Assembly (NCBI RefSeq): GCF_000963885.1
Contig: NZ_BALE01000005.1
Span: 1 to 64,000, forward strand
Source: Tanticharoenia sakaeratensis NBRC 103193
GTDB taxonomy: Bacteria; Pseudomonadota; Alphaproteobacteria; Acetobacterales; Acetobacteraceae
Reading direction: 5' to 3'
Length of the DNA: 64,000 nt
Shown: positions 54,372 through 63,347 of the stretch, piece after piece
How the letters are laid out: each line of letters opens with the position of its first letter
Position numbering within the stretch: position 1 is the stretch's first letter
Notes under the pieces: model-generated
Database searches by the model: none
Seen by the model: only the letters and a program-made list of their open reading frames with translations
What the model was told of the DNA's origin: nothing
Translations under genes and position numbers: made by a program

Positions 54372-55335
54372 GCAGCCCTGTCTCCTGCAGGGATGCCAAC
54401 GCATGACCCGCAGGCTGCGCGGCGCGGTTGTGGAGCATTGCGAGCGTCTCGCCCTCCGTCAGGTGCTTTCGGTGCTCCTCATCGGTCGAGACCAGAACGG
54501 CGGCAGCGGCATTGCCGTATGCCAGTGCGTCTTCAATGGTCGCGCCGGCAGCCAACCGAGCCGAAAGCGCACCGACGAAAGCGTCTCCCGCGCCATGCGT
54601 GCTGACGAGCTGCACGGCATGGGGTGACAGGGAATACAGTGCATCGCCGCTTCTCGCGACCAGCCCTGCGCCACCTACCGTTACGACAACCGTAGGCGCA
54701 TATCGGCCAAGGACATCGACGGCCTGCACGGCCGCAGGCAGATCCGATACGATGCCGCCGCCCAGCATTTCCGCCTCGATGGCGTTCACCACGAGGATGT
54801 CGATAAAGGGCGCGAGTTCCGGTTCCAGCGTGCGCGCTGGCGCTGCATTCAGGACCACCCTGCATCCGCATTCATGCGCCAGTCTTGCCGCCGCGAGATT
54901 GACGCTGGCAGGCACTTCATTCTGCAGCACGACGACGGAGCCCGCCGTGAAAAGTGGCGCTGCATGCGTGATGTCCACCTCGGAAAGCGAAAGATTGGCG
55001 CCGGACACGATGATGGCGGCGTAATCGCCATGCTGTTCCGAAATGACGAGGCTGATGCCGCTGCGTTCGTCGGTATCCCGAATGTGGCGTGTATCGACAC
55101 GGGCGTCCTCGAGATTGCGTCGCAACTGTCGGCCCATGTCATCGCGTCCGATGCAACCGATCATCGTAACACCTGCGATGTGCCGGGCGGCTTCGGCAGC
55201 CTGGTTCCCGCCCTTGCCCCCGCATTTGGATTGCCAGCTTTCTCCGGGCAGGGTCTCGCCCAGCACAGGCATCCTGCTGCTGCGCACGATGATGTCGTAA
55301 TGAAGGCTCCCGACAACGATGACCGACGGCGTCAT
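54361..55335 (-). CDS. PfkB-family sugar kinase (ribokinase-like)
   Basis: A 324-residue ribokinase-type enzyme. It opens SVIVVGSLHYDIIVRS and has the sugar-binding GGKGGNQAAEAARH and the C-terminal catalytic GAGDAFVGAL (Asp251). The usual DTT/DTV before GAGD is STH. It should phosphorylate the imported sugar at the end of the als-like operon. In E. coli als the kinase (AlsK) is a ROK protein instead, so this is a non-homologous replacement or the sugar differs. It starts three bases after the RpiR gene stop. Confidence 0.9.
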   Translation of the reverse strand: MTPSVIVVGSLHYDIIVRSSRMPVLGETLPGESWQSKCGGKGGNQAAEAARHIAGVTMIGCIGRDDMGRQLRRNLEDARVDTRHIRDTDERSGISLVISEQHGDYAAIIVSGANLSLSEVDITHAAPLFTAGSVVVLQNEVPASVNLAAARLAHECGCRVVLNAAPARTLEPELAPFIDILVVNAIEAEMLGGGIVSDLPAAVQAVDVLGRYAPTVVVTVGGAGLVARSGDALYSLSPHAVQLVSTHGAGDAFVGALSARLAAGATIEDALAYGNAAAAVLVSTDEEHRKHLTEGETLAMLHNRAAQPAGHALASLQETGLPIA

Positions 55336-55338
55336 GAT

Positions 55339-56196
55339 TCATTTCTCACGTTTCGATCGCACGGCTTGCGACGTGCGACGCAGATTGTCCTCGGCGCTCT
55401 CGTAATCTTTCTGTGCCAGTGCCGCGAAAATCGCATCGAGAATGTTCAGCTGGGCCACGCGCGCGGCGGCGTTTTCCCCCAGAAGCGGGGAACCGCGCGC
55501 CGTCGAACACAGCACGAGTTCGGCGACTTTCGTCAGCGGAGATCCGGCGAAGTTCGTGATGGCGATCGTCGTGGCGCCACTTTCCCGTGCCAGCCTGAGC
55601 GCATCGATGACAGCCGTGGTCCGGCCCGAGTGTGAAAACCCGATGGCAATGTCGCCTCGGCCGAGAAGGGACGCGGACATCAGCATCATGTGCGCATCGT
55701 CATAGACGGCGCTGCGAACGCCGATGCGCAGGAATTTGTGGCTGACGTCCTTGGCGATCTGGGCGGATCCCCCGACACCATAGAGATCCCGGTTTCTCGC
55801 ATCGAACAGCGATTGCACCACCCGCTCGAAGATCTTCACGTCAATGATGGCGAGCGTCTCCTGGATCGCCTGAATCGCCGTATTGAAGACTTTCGAGAGG
55901 ATCTGGACGGAACTGTCGGTGGGACGAACCTCCTGATGGAGCGAGGTGCTGGGCAGGGAATGATATTCGCCAAGACGCGCCCGGCAGTCCCGGAAGCCGG
56001 AAAACCCCAGCTTCTTGGCGGTCTTGACGATCATGGCTTCCGACGCATCGGCCGCCGACGAGATGTCCTTCAGTGACGTTTCCGGGCCGAAAGAGGGCTG
56101 AAGCAGGGCCTCGACCACTCTTCCTTCCAGCTCCGTCAGCGTCGGCTGCAACATGCGGATCCGGGCGCCGACGGCATAGAGGTCACGCTGCAGCAT
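55339..56196 (-). CDS. RpiR-family transcriptional regulator
   Basis: A 285-residue regulator with an N-terminal helix-turn-helix (about 25-80, KDISSAADASEAMIVKTAKK, FSGFRDCRARL) and a C-terminal SIS sugar-phosphate-binding domain (about 110-260, YGVGGSAQIAKDVSHKF, GFSHSGRTTAVIDALRLA). It likely senses a phosphosugar made by the operon and represses it. It is encoded inside the operon between permease and kinase, with TGATG overlap to the permease. E. coli AlsR is also of this family. Confidence 0.92.
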   Translation of the reverse strand: MLQRDLYAVGARIRMLQPTLTELEGRVVEALLQPSFGPETSLKDISSAADASEAMIVKTAKKLGFSGFRDCRARLGEYHSLPSTSLHQEVRPTDSSVQILSKVFNTAIQAIQETLAIIDVKIFERVVQSLFDARNRDLYGVGGSAQIAKDVSHKFLRIGVRSAVYDDAHMMLMSASLLGRGDIAIGFSHSGRTTAVIDALRLARESGATTIAITNFAGSPLTKVAELVLCSTARGSPLLGENAAARVAQLNILDAIFAALAQKDYESAEDNLRRTSQAVRSKREK

Positions 56197-57170
56197 CAGG
56201 CTGTCCCGCGCGTGAAGCGGTCCACGAGCATCGCGGCGATGATGATGATGCCTGTCGCCAGAAGCTGGTAGAAAGCCTGCACGTTCAGGAGCGTCAGGCC
56301 GTTGCGCATCGCGCCCAGTACGACCGCCCCCAGCAGGGTGCCGACGATGCTGCCCTTGCCGCCCATGAGGGAGGCGCCGCCGATCGCCGCCGCGGCAATC
56401 GCATCAAGCTCCCACAGATTGCCCAGAACCGGCTCTGCCGCGCCCAGCCGGCCGATCAGGATCATGGCGCCGAGAGACGCCGCGAGTCCGGAAATCATGT
56501 AGGTCGCGATTTTCGTCCGCACGACGGGAACACCCGCGACCCGTGCGGCCTCCTCGTTGCCACCCACGGCCAGGATATATTCTCCAAGCGGAGTTTTGCT
56601 CAGCACACACCACGCTACCAGACTTGCCACCCCTACGATCAGGACCGGTATCGGGAATATACCGATCGACCCATTGAACAGGTGCCGGAAGGACGGCGAA
56701 AGCCCCAGGACCGGATTGCCGTTCGTGAAGATCAGGGCCATGGCCCGATACAGGCTCAGTGTTCCGAGTGTGACGATGAACGGTTGCAATCCCGCGACCG
56801 CGATGAGCGCGCCGTTGACGAACCCGCACAGGAGCCCCGTCGCAAGGCCGGCCAGCAAGGCGATCGGCAAGGGCATTCCCGAGACCACGAGCGTTGCGGT
56901 GATCACGGCCGACAGCGCGGCCGTCGGGCCGACGGACAGGTCGATGCCGCCGGAAATGATGACCAGTGTCATGCCCAGCGCCACGCAGGCATTGATGCTG
57001 GACTGCTGGAGGATGTTGATCAGGTTGTGTTGGGTCAGGAAGGAAGGGGCGGACGCCGCGAAGACGGCGCCGATCACCAGCAACCCGATCAGCGTTCCGG
57101 CATCACGAAGGTTGATGACAGGCAAGCGTGGCTTGCGAGGCGTCTGCCCCATTGTCAGTGCATGGCCCAT
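56196..57170 (-). CDS. Sugar ABC permease (RbsC/AlsC-like)
   Basis: A 324-residue permease of the ribose-type ABC importers, with about eight to ten hydrophobic spans. The conserved IISGGIDLSVGPT loop and the repeated Gly-rich LVGGNEEAARVAG-like coupling text (AVGGNEEAARVAGVPV) are present, as is AAAAIGGASLMGGKGSI. The ATG at 57170 overlaps the ATPase stop by 16 bases and has GGAAAG upstream. Imports the sugar delivered by the binding protein at 58706. Confidence 0.93.
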   Translation of the reverse strand: MGHALTMGQTPRKPRLPVINLRDAGTLIGLLVIGAVFAASAPSFLTQHNLINILQQSSINACVALGMTLVIISGGIDLSVGPTAALSAVITATLVVSGMPLPIALLAGLATGLLCGFVNGALIAVAGLQPFIVTLGTLSLYRAMALIFTNGNPVLGLSPSFRHLFNGSIGIFPIPVLIVGVASLVAWCVLSKTPLGEYILAVGGNEEAARVAGVPVVRTKIATYMISGLAASLGAMILIGRLGAAEPVLGNLWELDAIAAAAIGGASLMGGKGSIVGTLLGAVVLGAMRNGLTLLNVQAFYQLLATGIIIIAAMLVDRFTRGTA

Positions 57171-58690
57171 GACGCGCTTTCCATTGTCTCCGGGGCGGCC
57201 GTGACAGCCGCATGTTGCATGATTGTGTCTTCGGTCAGTTCGTCCCGGCCGAGTTCGGCAGCCAGCCGACCTTCCCGCATGACGAGCACGCGATCGCTCA
57301 GTGCCATGATTTCCAGCAGCTCGGACGAGACGACGATGATCGAACGCCCCTGTGCCGCCAGATCGTGCACCAGGCGGTAGATTTCCTGCTTGGCACCGAC
57401 GTCGATCCCGCGTGTCGGCTCATCGAGCAGCAGGATCTCCGTCTCTGCCAGCAGCCAGCGTGCCAGGATGATCTTCTGCTGGTTGCCGCCGCTGAACAGC
57501 CCGATGGGCTTGTCGGGACTCCTTGGTCGCAGCTGAAGTTCGTCGAACAGATGGTCCACCTTCGCACGCACCCGACCCTCGGACCGCCAGCCGAATCTGG
57601 CGAAACGCGGCCAGGAGGTGAGGGCCGCATTTGCGAACGCCGAGCGGAGAGGGACGATGCCGTCGCGCTTGCGTTCTTCCGGAACCAGTCCGATCCCGCA
57701 CTGAATGGCGTCCCGGCTTTTCCCGAATTTCCTCAAGGTGCCGTGGACGTAAATCTCGCCGCTGGACGGCTGGTGCAGGCCGGACAGCAGTTGCATCAGT
57801 TCGGTACGGCCCGCGCCGACCAGGCCTGCGACGCCCAGAACCTCTCCACGGTGCAACTCGAAGGAGACGTCCTTGACCTTGTCCGACCATGAGAGCCTAT
57901 GCGCGCGCAGGACGACGTCGGACAGTGCCGATGAATGATGATCCTGAAGGACGATATCGCGCCCGACCATCATCGACACCAGCTTGCGCTCCGTAGTCTC
58001 GGCCAGCGTAACCGCTGCGACGAACTTCCCGTCCCGCAGGACGGTGCCGCGGGAGCAGATGCGCAGAACCTCGTCGAGTTTGTGTGAGACGTAGATGATG
58101 GCGACACCGCGCTGTTGCAGGTCGAGGATGATGCCCGCCAGTCGCTCGAATTCCGACGGCATTAGACTGGACGTGGGCTCGTCCATCGCGATGATTTTCG
58201 CGTCGAACAGCAGCGCTCGCGCGATCTCGACCAACTGACGGCTGGCGACCTTCAGATCCTTGACCCGCGCCTTCACGTCGATGGTGGGGTCGAGATCCTT
58301 GAGGACGATCGCCGCGCGACGCTCCATTTCCTTGCGGTCGAGAAGCACGCCGCTTTTCAGCATCGGATGTCCGAGGAACATGTTCTGGGCGACCGAAAGT
58401 TCCGGCACCTGCTGCAATTCCTGATGGATCATCGCGATACCGGCGCTCCGGGCGGCCGCCATGGAATGCGCCTTGAGCGGAACGCCGTCGACTGCGATCG
58501 TGCCGTGCTCCGGCTTGACCACGCCTGACAGGATCTTCAGGAGCGTCGACTTGCCCGCACCGTTTTCGCCAAGCAGGGCGTGCACTTCTCCCGGTTGTAC
58601 GTCGAAGCCGACGTCGTCGAGCACAGTGATGCCGGCATAACGTTTCGTCAGACCTTCCAGCCGAAGCCGGGGCATTCCAAGATGTTCCAT
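57155..58690 (-). CDS. Sugar ABC transporter ATPase (RbsA/AlsA-like, two domains)
   Basis: A 511-residue double ATPase. The first half has Walker A GENGAGKST, LKVASRQLVEIARALL and Walker B IIAMDEPTSSL. The second half has the family's degenerate P-loop GLVGAGRTEL, VPEERKRDGIV, signature FSGGNQQKIILARWL and Walker B LLLDEPTRGIDV. This is the standard pattern. It lies between the binding protein and the permease in the als-like operon. Confidence 0.94.
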   Translation of the reverse strand: MEHLGMPRLRLEGLTKRYAGITVLDDVGFDVQPGEVHALLGENGAGKSTLLKILSGVVKPEHGTIAVDGVPLKAHSMAAARSAGIAMIHQELQQVPELSVAQNMFLGHPMLKSGVLLDRKEMERRAAIVLKDLDPTIDVKARVKDLKVASRQLVEIARALLFDAKIIAMDEPTSSLMPSEFERLAGIILDLQQRGVAIIYVSHKLDEVLRICSRGTVLRDGKFVAAVTLAETTERKLVSMMVGRDIVLQDHHSSALSDVVLRAHRLSWSDKVKDVSFELHRGEVLGVAGLVGAGRTELMQLLSGLHQPSSGEIYVHGTLRKFGKSRDAIQCGIGLVPEERKRDGIVPLRSAFANAALTSWPRFARFGWRSEGRVRAKVDHLFDELQLRPRSPDKPIGLFSGGNQQKIILARWLLAETEILLLDEPTRGIDVGAKQEIYRLVHDLAAQGRSIIVVSSELLEIMALSDRVLVMREGRLAAELGRDELTEDTIMQHAAVTAAPETMESASWAMH

Positions 58691-58705
58691 GGCCGATGAC
58701 CTATG

Positions 58706-59758
58706 TCACTGTCCCGACGTGGCGTCGGCGATCAATGCCTTTTTCTGCGCATCTTCATCAGACGTCTTGTAGCGCGCCATGTTCTCCCTGGTGACGAGCG
58801 CCTGCGGCGTCATGATCACGCGGGGAAGCGCCTGGCCTGCGACGAGCCGCTCGGCCGTATCGAGCGCGATCTCGCCTGTCAGCACCGGAAAGCTGTCGAC
58901 CGTCCCGGTCATTTCTCCCGCCTTGATGGATACATAGGCGTCGTTCGTGCCGTCGGTTCCAAACACATGGACCTGATTGAGAAGGTTGAGCGACTTGACG
59001 GCCTCGACCACGCCCAGCGCCATCGTGTCGTTGTTGCAGTAGATGCCGATGATCTTCGGATTGCGCTGGAGAATGTTGACGGCGGCATCATAGGATTGCT
59101 GGCGATCCCAGTTGCCCGGAACACTCGCGACGACCTTGAACTTGCCGTTCTTCTGTATGGTCTCGCGGAAGCCCGTGGTCCGCTGGATTGCGGCGAACAC
59201 GCCAGCCTGTCCCTCGACGATCGCGACCTCGCCGCCGTCCTTGTAGTGCTGGATGAACCAGTTCGCGACGCGTACGCCGTTCTCTTTCTGCACGACGCCG
59301 ACGAAATGGCCGATATTGCCGACGACGGCATCATCGACGTTCACGACGACGAGCTTGTTCTGAAGGGCTTCGTCGATCGCAGGCTGCAGATTGGCGTCCG
59401 TCTGCGGCGAGATCAGCAATCCCTTGTATTGCGGGCCGATCATGTTCTCCATGATGGAGAGCTGGCCCATCTGATCCGACTCGCCCTGAGCCGCCTGGAT
59501 ATCAACGGAGGCATGACTTCTGGTCGCGGCCTTATGATAACCATCGGCGAGCAGGCGCCAGAACTCGTTGGTCAGCGTCTTCAGGACTACGCCATATCGC
59601 TGGCCGTTCGCATCCGGCGTCGGACCGAATTTCTTCTCCACGTCGGACCAGCTGACGCGGCTTGTCTCCGTATCCGGATTAAGCGTCGGCAGGTCGGCTG
59701 CCATGGATACGGTCGGGAAAAAAGCAAGCGCAACGCCTGCCAACAGAAGTTTACGCAT
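58706..59758 (-). CDS. Periplasmic sugar-binding protein (AlsB-like)
   Basis: A 350-residue type-1 periplasmic binding protein with signal peptide (about 1-20, VSMA). GGAAG lies seven bases before the ATG. Sequence is close in wording to E. coli AlsB (D-allose): YGVVLKTLTNEFWRLL, DGGEVAIVEGQAG, VVASVPGNWDRQQSYDAAVN, ILQRNPKIIGIYCNNDTMA. This suggests D-allose or a similar rare sugar or polyol, though binding-site residues cannot be checked here. Second gene of the operon. Confidence 0.92.
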   Translation of the reverse strand: MRKLLLAGVALAFFPTVSMAADLPTLNPDTETSRVSWSDVEKKFGPTPDANGQRYGVVLKTLTNEFWRLLADGYHKAATRSHASVDIQAAQGESDQMGQLSIMENMIGPQYKGLLISPQTDANLQPAIDEALQNKLVVVNVDDAVVGNIGHFVGVVQKENGVRVANWFIQHYKDGGEVAIVEGQAGVFAAIQRTTGFRETIQKNGKFKVVASVPGNWDRQQSYDAAVNILQRNPKIIGIYCNNDTMALGVVEAVKSLNLLNQVHVFGTDGTNDAYVSIKAGEMTGTVDSFPVLTGEIALDTAERLVAGQALPRVIMTPQALVTRENMARYKTSDEDAQKKALIADATSGQ

Positions 59759-59832
59759 GAAACGCTTCCACAAAAGGCGGACTGCATCTGATTGCCGCCG
59801 GGGGAACCTGGTGTTCGAGACGTTCTTGCCTT

Positions 59833-60828
59833 TCAGGCGAACATCGCGGTCTGCAAAATGGACTGAGCTGTTACGGCATCATGGCGATCGGCCGCGTCCG
59901 CCAGCCCGTTGTGACGATCCAGTCGTTCGACGACCTCGATCATGCGCCTGACCGTGCGGATGTTGGTTTCGCATTCCTGCACCGGATCCAGTCCCGTGAG
60001 ATCCGGGAAGGTGTCGAAGTAAAGCGCCCCCTCGTATCCATCAGACTTGATCTGGCGGAGAAGCTCGATGGTCTGCACGCTGTGTACCGCGCCAACCATG
60101 AGACCGTCGTCGCGCTTCGCGTAACCGTCGTTGAGATGAACGCCCAGCAGCTTGCTGTGTTTGCCGACCAAGGCAGCTGCAAAAGCCGGCTGTTCATCGG
60201 CATAGAGCACATGTGCCATGTCGAGCGTCACGCCGACATTGGGCAACCCGACATCGCGGATGGCGAGCAGTGTGGTCGCGGCGTCAGGCAGCAGGCTGTA
60301 GGCGCGCGGTTCGTTCGGCTTGTATTCGATGCTGATCTGAACGTCCGGATTGTGGGCAGCCACTTCCCGAATACCCGCGATCTCCAGATCCCAGGCTTTC
60401 GCGTAATCGACCTGGAACGCGTAGTCGAAGCCGTCCTGTCCGAGCCAGATGGTCATCATGGGCGCGCCGCAGGCGGCCGCGATGTCGATGCCCTGCTTGG
60501 TCAGGTCGATGGCGTGGCGGCGCACTGCGGGATCAGGATTGGTGAAGGCCCCGAGTTTCATGGACGGGACGCTGTAATAGCGCATGGCCAGTCCGCTGAT
60601 CGACAATCCGAGATCCCGGATCTGGGTGGCGAGCCTGATCGGATCCGCACCCACGAAGTGATCCGGGTAGTTCAGGTCCAGAACGGTCAGGCCGTCCACC
60701 GTGGAAGCGCGTTCGACCATCTGCAGGACGGTCGGTTTACCGTTCAGATCCTTCCAGAAAAGCGACGGGTTGGAGGCAAACGAGTTCAGACGTGTTGCAA
60801 AGGGTAAATCTGAAAGGTTTGTAGGCAC
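59833..60828 (-). CDS. TIM-barrel sugar isomerase/epimerase
   Basis: A 331-residue AP-endonuclease-2/xylose-isomerase-like barrel. Metal-ligand candidates are Glu in ISIEYKPNEPRAY, Asp/His in GVTLDMAHVLYADE, His in GVHLNDGYAKRDD and the Asp in YFDTFPDL. The first strand GLTVLDLNYPDHF is typical of this group. At 331 residues it is about 100 longer than the allulose-6-phosphate epimerase AlsE, so the reaction may be a sugar isomerisation rather than 3-epimerisation. GTG start with AGGAGG five bases upstream. First gene of the als-like operon. Confidence 0.88.
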   Translation of the reverse strand: MPTNLSDLPFATRLNSFASNPSLFWKDLNGKPTVLQMVERASTVDGLTVLDLNYPDHFVGADPIRLATQIRDLGLSISGLAMRYYSVPSMKLGAFTNPDPAVRRHAIDLTKQGIDIAAACGAPMMTIWLGQDGFDYAFQVDYAKAWDLEIAGIREVAAHNPDVQISIEYKPNEPRAYSLLPDAATTLLAIRDVGLPNVGVTLDMAHVLYADEQPAFAAALVGKHSKLLGVHLNDGYAKRDDGLMVGAVHSVQTIELLRQIKSDGYEGALYFDTFPDLTGLDPVQECETNIRTVRRMIEVVERLDRHNGLADAADRHDAVTAQSILQTAMFA

Positions 60829-61302
60829 ACTGGCCTCCTGGTCTCATTACTCTTTCTTAATGCGCTCTATAAAGTAAAGCGACAAGCGGGAAGTCTCTCC
60901 ATTTCCGTCGGCTGCACGCGTTCGTGATAAAGGCCAGGAAATTGCTTTGTTCGAAGTCACGTAAACAAGTTTGACGGTGAATTCTGAAGCGGACCTGTTG
61001 CCAGCCGGCATGACAAGGCAAGGAAATGTAATGTCGTTCTGCTTCACCTGAAGCATAGGATAAGTGATGTCGGCCGGGCGCAGTCTCACAAGCAGTCTCT
61101 GGGGATGTTCGCGTCATACCTTCTCGTGGCGCTTCGGGCGGGCTCGGGAGGGTGGTCCTGTTCCGCATGGCTGAAATCAAGGCCACGCCCGGCCGCAGGC
61201 CATGGGAAAGCACCATTGTGGGCGCCGTGACGCGGTTCTTCGGCCACGGGTGCATGAACAAAGTCGCATAGCGCGGATGAATGCCTGCCGACGGGACCGG
61301 AT
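60829..61302. other. 474-base gap between two sugar-import clusters
   Basis: The first 60 bases next to 60828 are unusually AT-rich and should hold the promoter of the als-like operon. The 80-codon minus-strand frame 60847-61089 has no family or ribosome-site support. No clear terminator for the permease at 61303 was seen, so read-through from that cluster is possible. Confidence 0.5.
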
Positions 61303-62343
61303 CTACGCTTCCGGCGCTTCGCGGCCGTAAAGCAGGAGGAGCACCAGAATAACGACGCCGTAGATGATATTTCGTCCGTACTCGGGCATGTCCACCGCCA
61401 TCAGCACCGAGACAAGGGCAACGAGGCTGATGCTGCCGGCGACCACGCCGATATAGTGGCCCCGGCCGCCGAGAATATAGACACCGCCGATCACGACGGC
61501 GGCGATCGACTGGAAAAGGTAGGGATCGCCCATGCCGAGCGCGGCCTGACCGCCGAAGCCGACGAGCGTGATCCCGGCCAGCGCCGAGAAAAATCCCGAC
61601 AGGGCGTAAAGGCCGATCGTTATCGCCCGCACCGGCAGGCCTGCCAGAAAGCTTGCGCGCGGATTGCTGCCGATCGCATAGGTGGCGCGCCCGAACGTCG
61701 TCAGGCTCAGGACCACGGAGACGACGGCGATGACGATTGCCCAGAAGAACAGCACCGCAGGGATCCCGAAGAAGGGATGGTGGACCGCGGCCTGGATAAC
61801 GGGCGGCGCATAGGCGGCGCAGGAGCTGCAGGTCAGTCCGCCCGTCAGGCCTTCGAGTATTCCGTTCATGGCAAGGGTCATGACGACCGCAGGAACGCCA
61901 AGCACGGCCACGCCCACCCCCACCCCATTGAGCGCGCCGATCATGGTTCCCATCGCCAATGTCAGGAGGCCGGCCGGAACAGCCCACGCATTACGGCCAA
62001 GCGAACTCGTCACCACAAGGATGGCAGCAGCGTTCAGCACCCAGGGGACGGACAGGTCGATACCGCCGATCAGGATCACGAAAAACTGGCCCGCGGCGAC
62101 CAGCCCGACGAAAGACGCCACGACGAGCACGGCGCGTATACCCGCGAACGAGCCGAAGCCGGGGCGAACGATCTCGCCGATGGCAAAAAGCGCGATTGCG
62201 GCGGCGAAAGCATAAAGCACGCGCCTGCGTTCGGCTGACGCTAGAAACCGCCGGATCCCTGAACTGCTCTGCGGCGTGCTCGCGCCCGAGGGAGGGGGTG
62301 TAAGATCGGCGGGATGGGAGGTCTGAAGCGGCGTGGACGTCAC
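61303..62343 (-). CDS. Sugar ABC permease (RbsC-like), second cluster
   Basis: A 346-residue permease with a 40-residue Pro/Ser-rich N-terminal tail, then about eight to ten spans. The IGGIDLSVPW loop and SNPRASFLAGLPV coupling segment mark the ribose-type family. A CSSC pair (Cys172, Cys175) lies in a loop between spans, unusual for the family. The start overlaps the stop of the neighbouring permease by four bases. It pairs with that permease and the ATPase at 63337. Confidence 0.9.
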   Translation of the reverse strand: MTSTPLQTSHPADLTPPPSGASTPQSSSGIRRFLASAERRRVLYAFAAAIALFAIGEIVRPGFGSFAGIRAVLVVASFVGLVAAGQFFVILIGGIDLSVPWVLNAAAILVVTSSLGRNAWAVPAGLLTLAMGTMIGALNGVGVGVAVLGVPAVVMTLAMNGILEGLTGGLTCSSCAAYAPPVIQAAVHHPFFGIPAVLFFWAIVIAVVSVVLSLTTFGRATYAIGSNPRASFLAGLPVRAITIGLYALSGFFSALAGITLVGFGGQAALGMGDPYLFQSIAAVVIGGVYILGGRGHYIGVVAGSISLVALVSVLMAVDMPEYGRNIIYGVVILVLLLLYGREAPEA

Positions 62344-63347
62344 ATGGCTTTCCGCATGAGGCGACCGACCGAGCCGACAAGTACGACTGCGAGCACGAGA
62401 AACAGGCCTTCGTAAAAAGACTGATACAGCGGGTTGATGTGCGCGAAGAACAGGATGTTGACGATCATCGTCGAAATGAACGCGCCAAGGATGGCACCGA
62501 CGCCGTTGCCGCGCCCGCCGAACAGCGACACGCCGCCCAGCACGGCCGCGACGATCGAAGTCAACGTGTAGGTATTGCCGGTCGTGGCATCGCCCGCGGT
62601 CGCACTGGCTGCAAGAAACAGGCCGCTGATGGCGGAAAAGACGCCGCCGAGCACATAGGCCAGAATACGGGCGCGTCGTACGGCGACGCCATTCGCGCTG
62701 GCGGCCGTCTCGTCATTGCCGATGGCAAAGACACCCACACCGAGGCTGGAGCGACGAAACGCCCACCACAGCACTCCCACGATGATGACGTAAAGCAAAG
62801 ACCATGGGCCGGTGATGCTGGCGAAAGCATCAGTGTAGTTCTGCGGTATCTGGCCGCCCGGCTGTGGAAGCACGCGAATGGCGATGCCCTGATAGATCGA
62901 GAGCGTCGCAAGGGTCACCAGGATCGGCTGGAGGCGACCGAGTGTCACGAGGAGGCCGTTCACCAGACCGCACGTCGCGCCGATCACGAGCACGACCAGC
63001 GACCAGAGGATTTCGCTGCCCAGGCTGTCGCCCAGCTTGACGGCCGCCACGGCGTTGGAGAGATCGACGACGCCTCCGACGGACAGGTCAATCCCGCGTG
63101 TTAGCACGACGATCGTCTGCGCGATCGATGCGAACGCAAGAGGCATCGTGGTGTTGACCGTCGATGTCAGCTCGAAATTTCCGGGAAGCCTGTGCTGGGC
63201 TGCGACATAGATCACGCAGTAGATGACAAGGCTGAGGATCAGCATGACCACTGCAAGAGCGAGGCCGACGTTCTGGGCAAGCAGAAGCTTCCAGCGCGGG
63301 CGGCGAAATGGCCGGCCTGCGACCGTGATGGCAGGATCAGGCGGCAT
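62340..63347 (-). CDS. Sugar ABC permease (RbsC-like), second cluster
   Basis: A 335-residue permease. The ATG at 63347 has GGGAGGGG six bases upstream, so the further ORF extension to 63419 is not used. Seen: VLTRGIDLSVGGVVDLSNA, AIGNDETAASANGVAVRRA and VLGGVSLFGGRGNGVGA. Its start lies 11 bases inside the ATPase 3' end. Two dissimilar permeases imply a heterodimeric channel, in contrast to the single permease of the als-like operon. Confidence 0.92.
   Translation of the reverse strand: MPPDPAITVAGRPFRRPRWKLLLAQNVGLALAVVMLILSLVIYCVIYVAAQHRLPGNFELTSTVNTTMPLAFASIAQTIVVLTRGIDLSVGGVVDLSNAVAAVKLGDSLGSEILWSLVVLVIGATCGLVNGLLVTLGRLQPILVTLATLSIYQGIAIRVLPQPGGQIPQNYTDAFASITGPWSLLYVIIVGVLWWAFRRSSLGVGVFAIGNDETAASANGVAVRRARILAYVLGGVFSAISGLFLAASATAGDATTGNTYTLTSIVAAVLGGVSLFGGRGNGVGAILGAFISTMIVNILFFAHINPLYQSFYEGLFLVLAVVLVGSVGRLMRKAM

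Noticed and set aside
60847-61089. 80-codon minus-strand frame in the gap before the als-like operon
   Set aside because: No ribosome site, family or codon support, and it covers the expected promoter.
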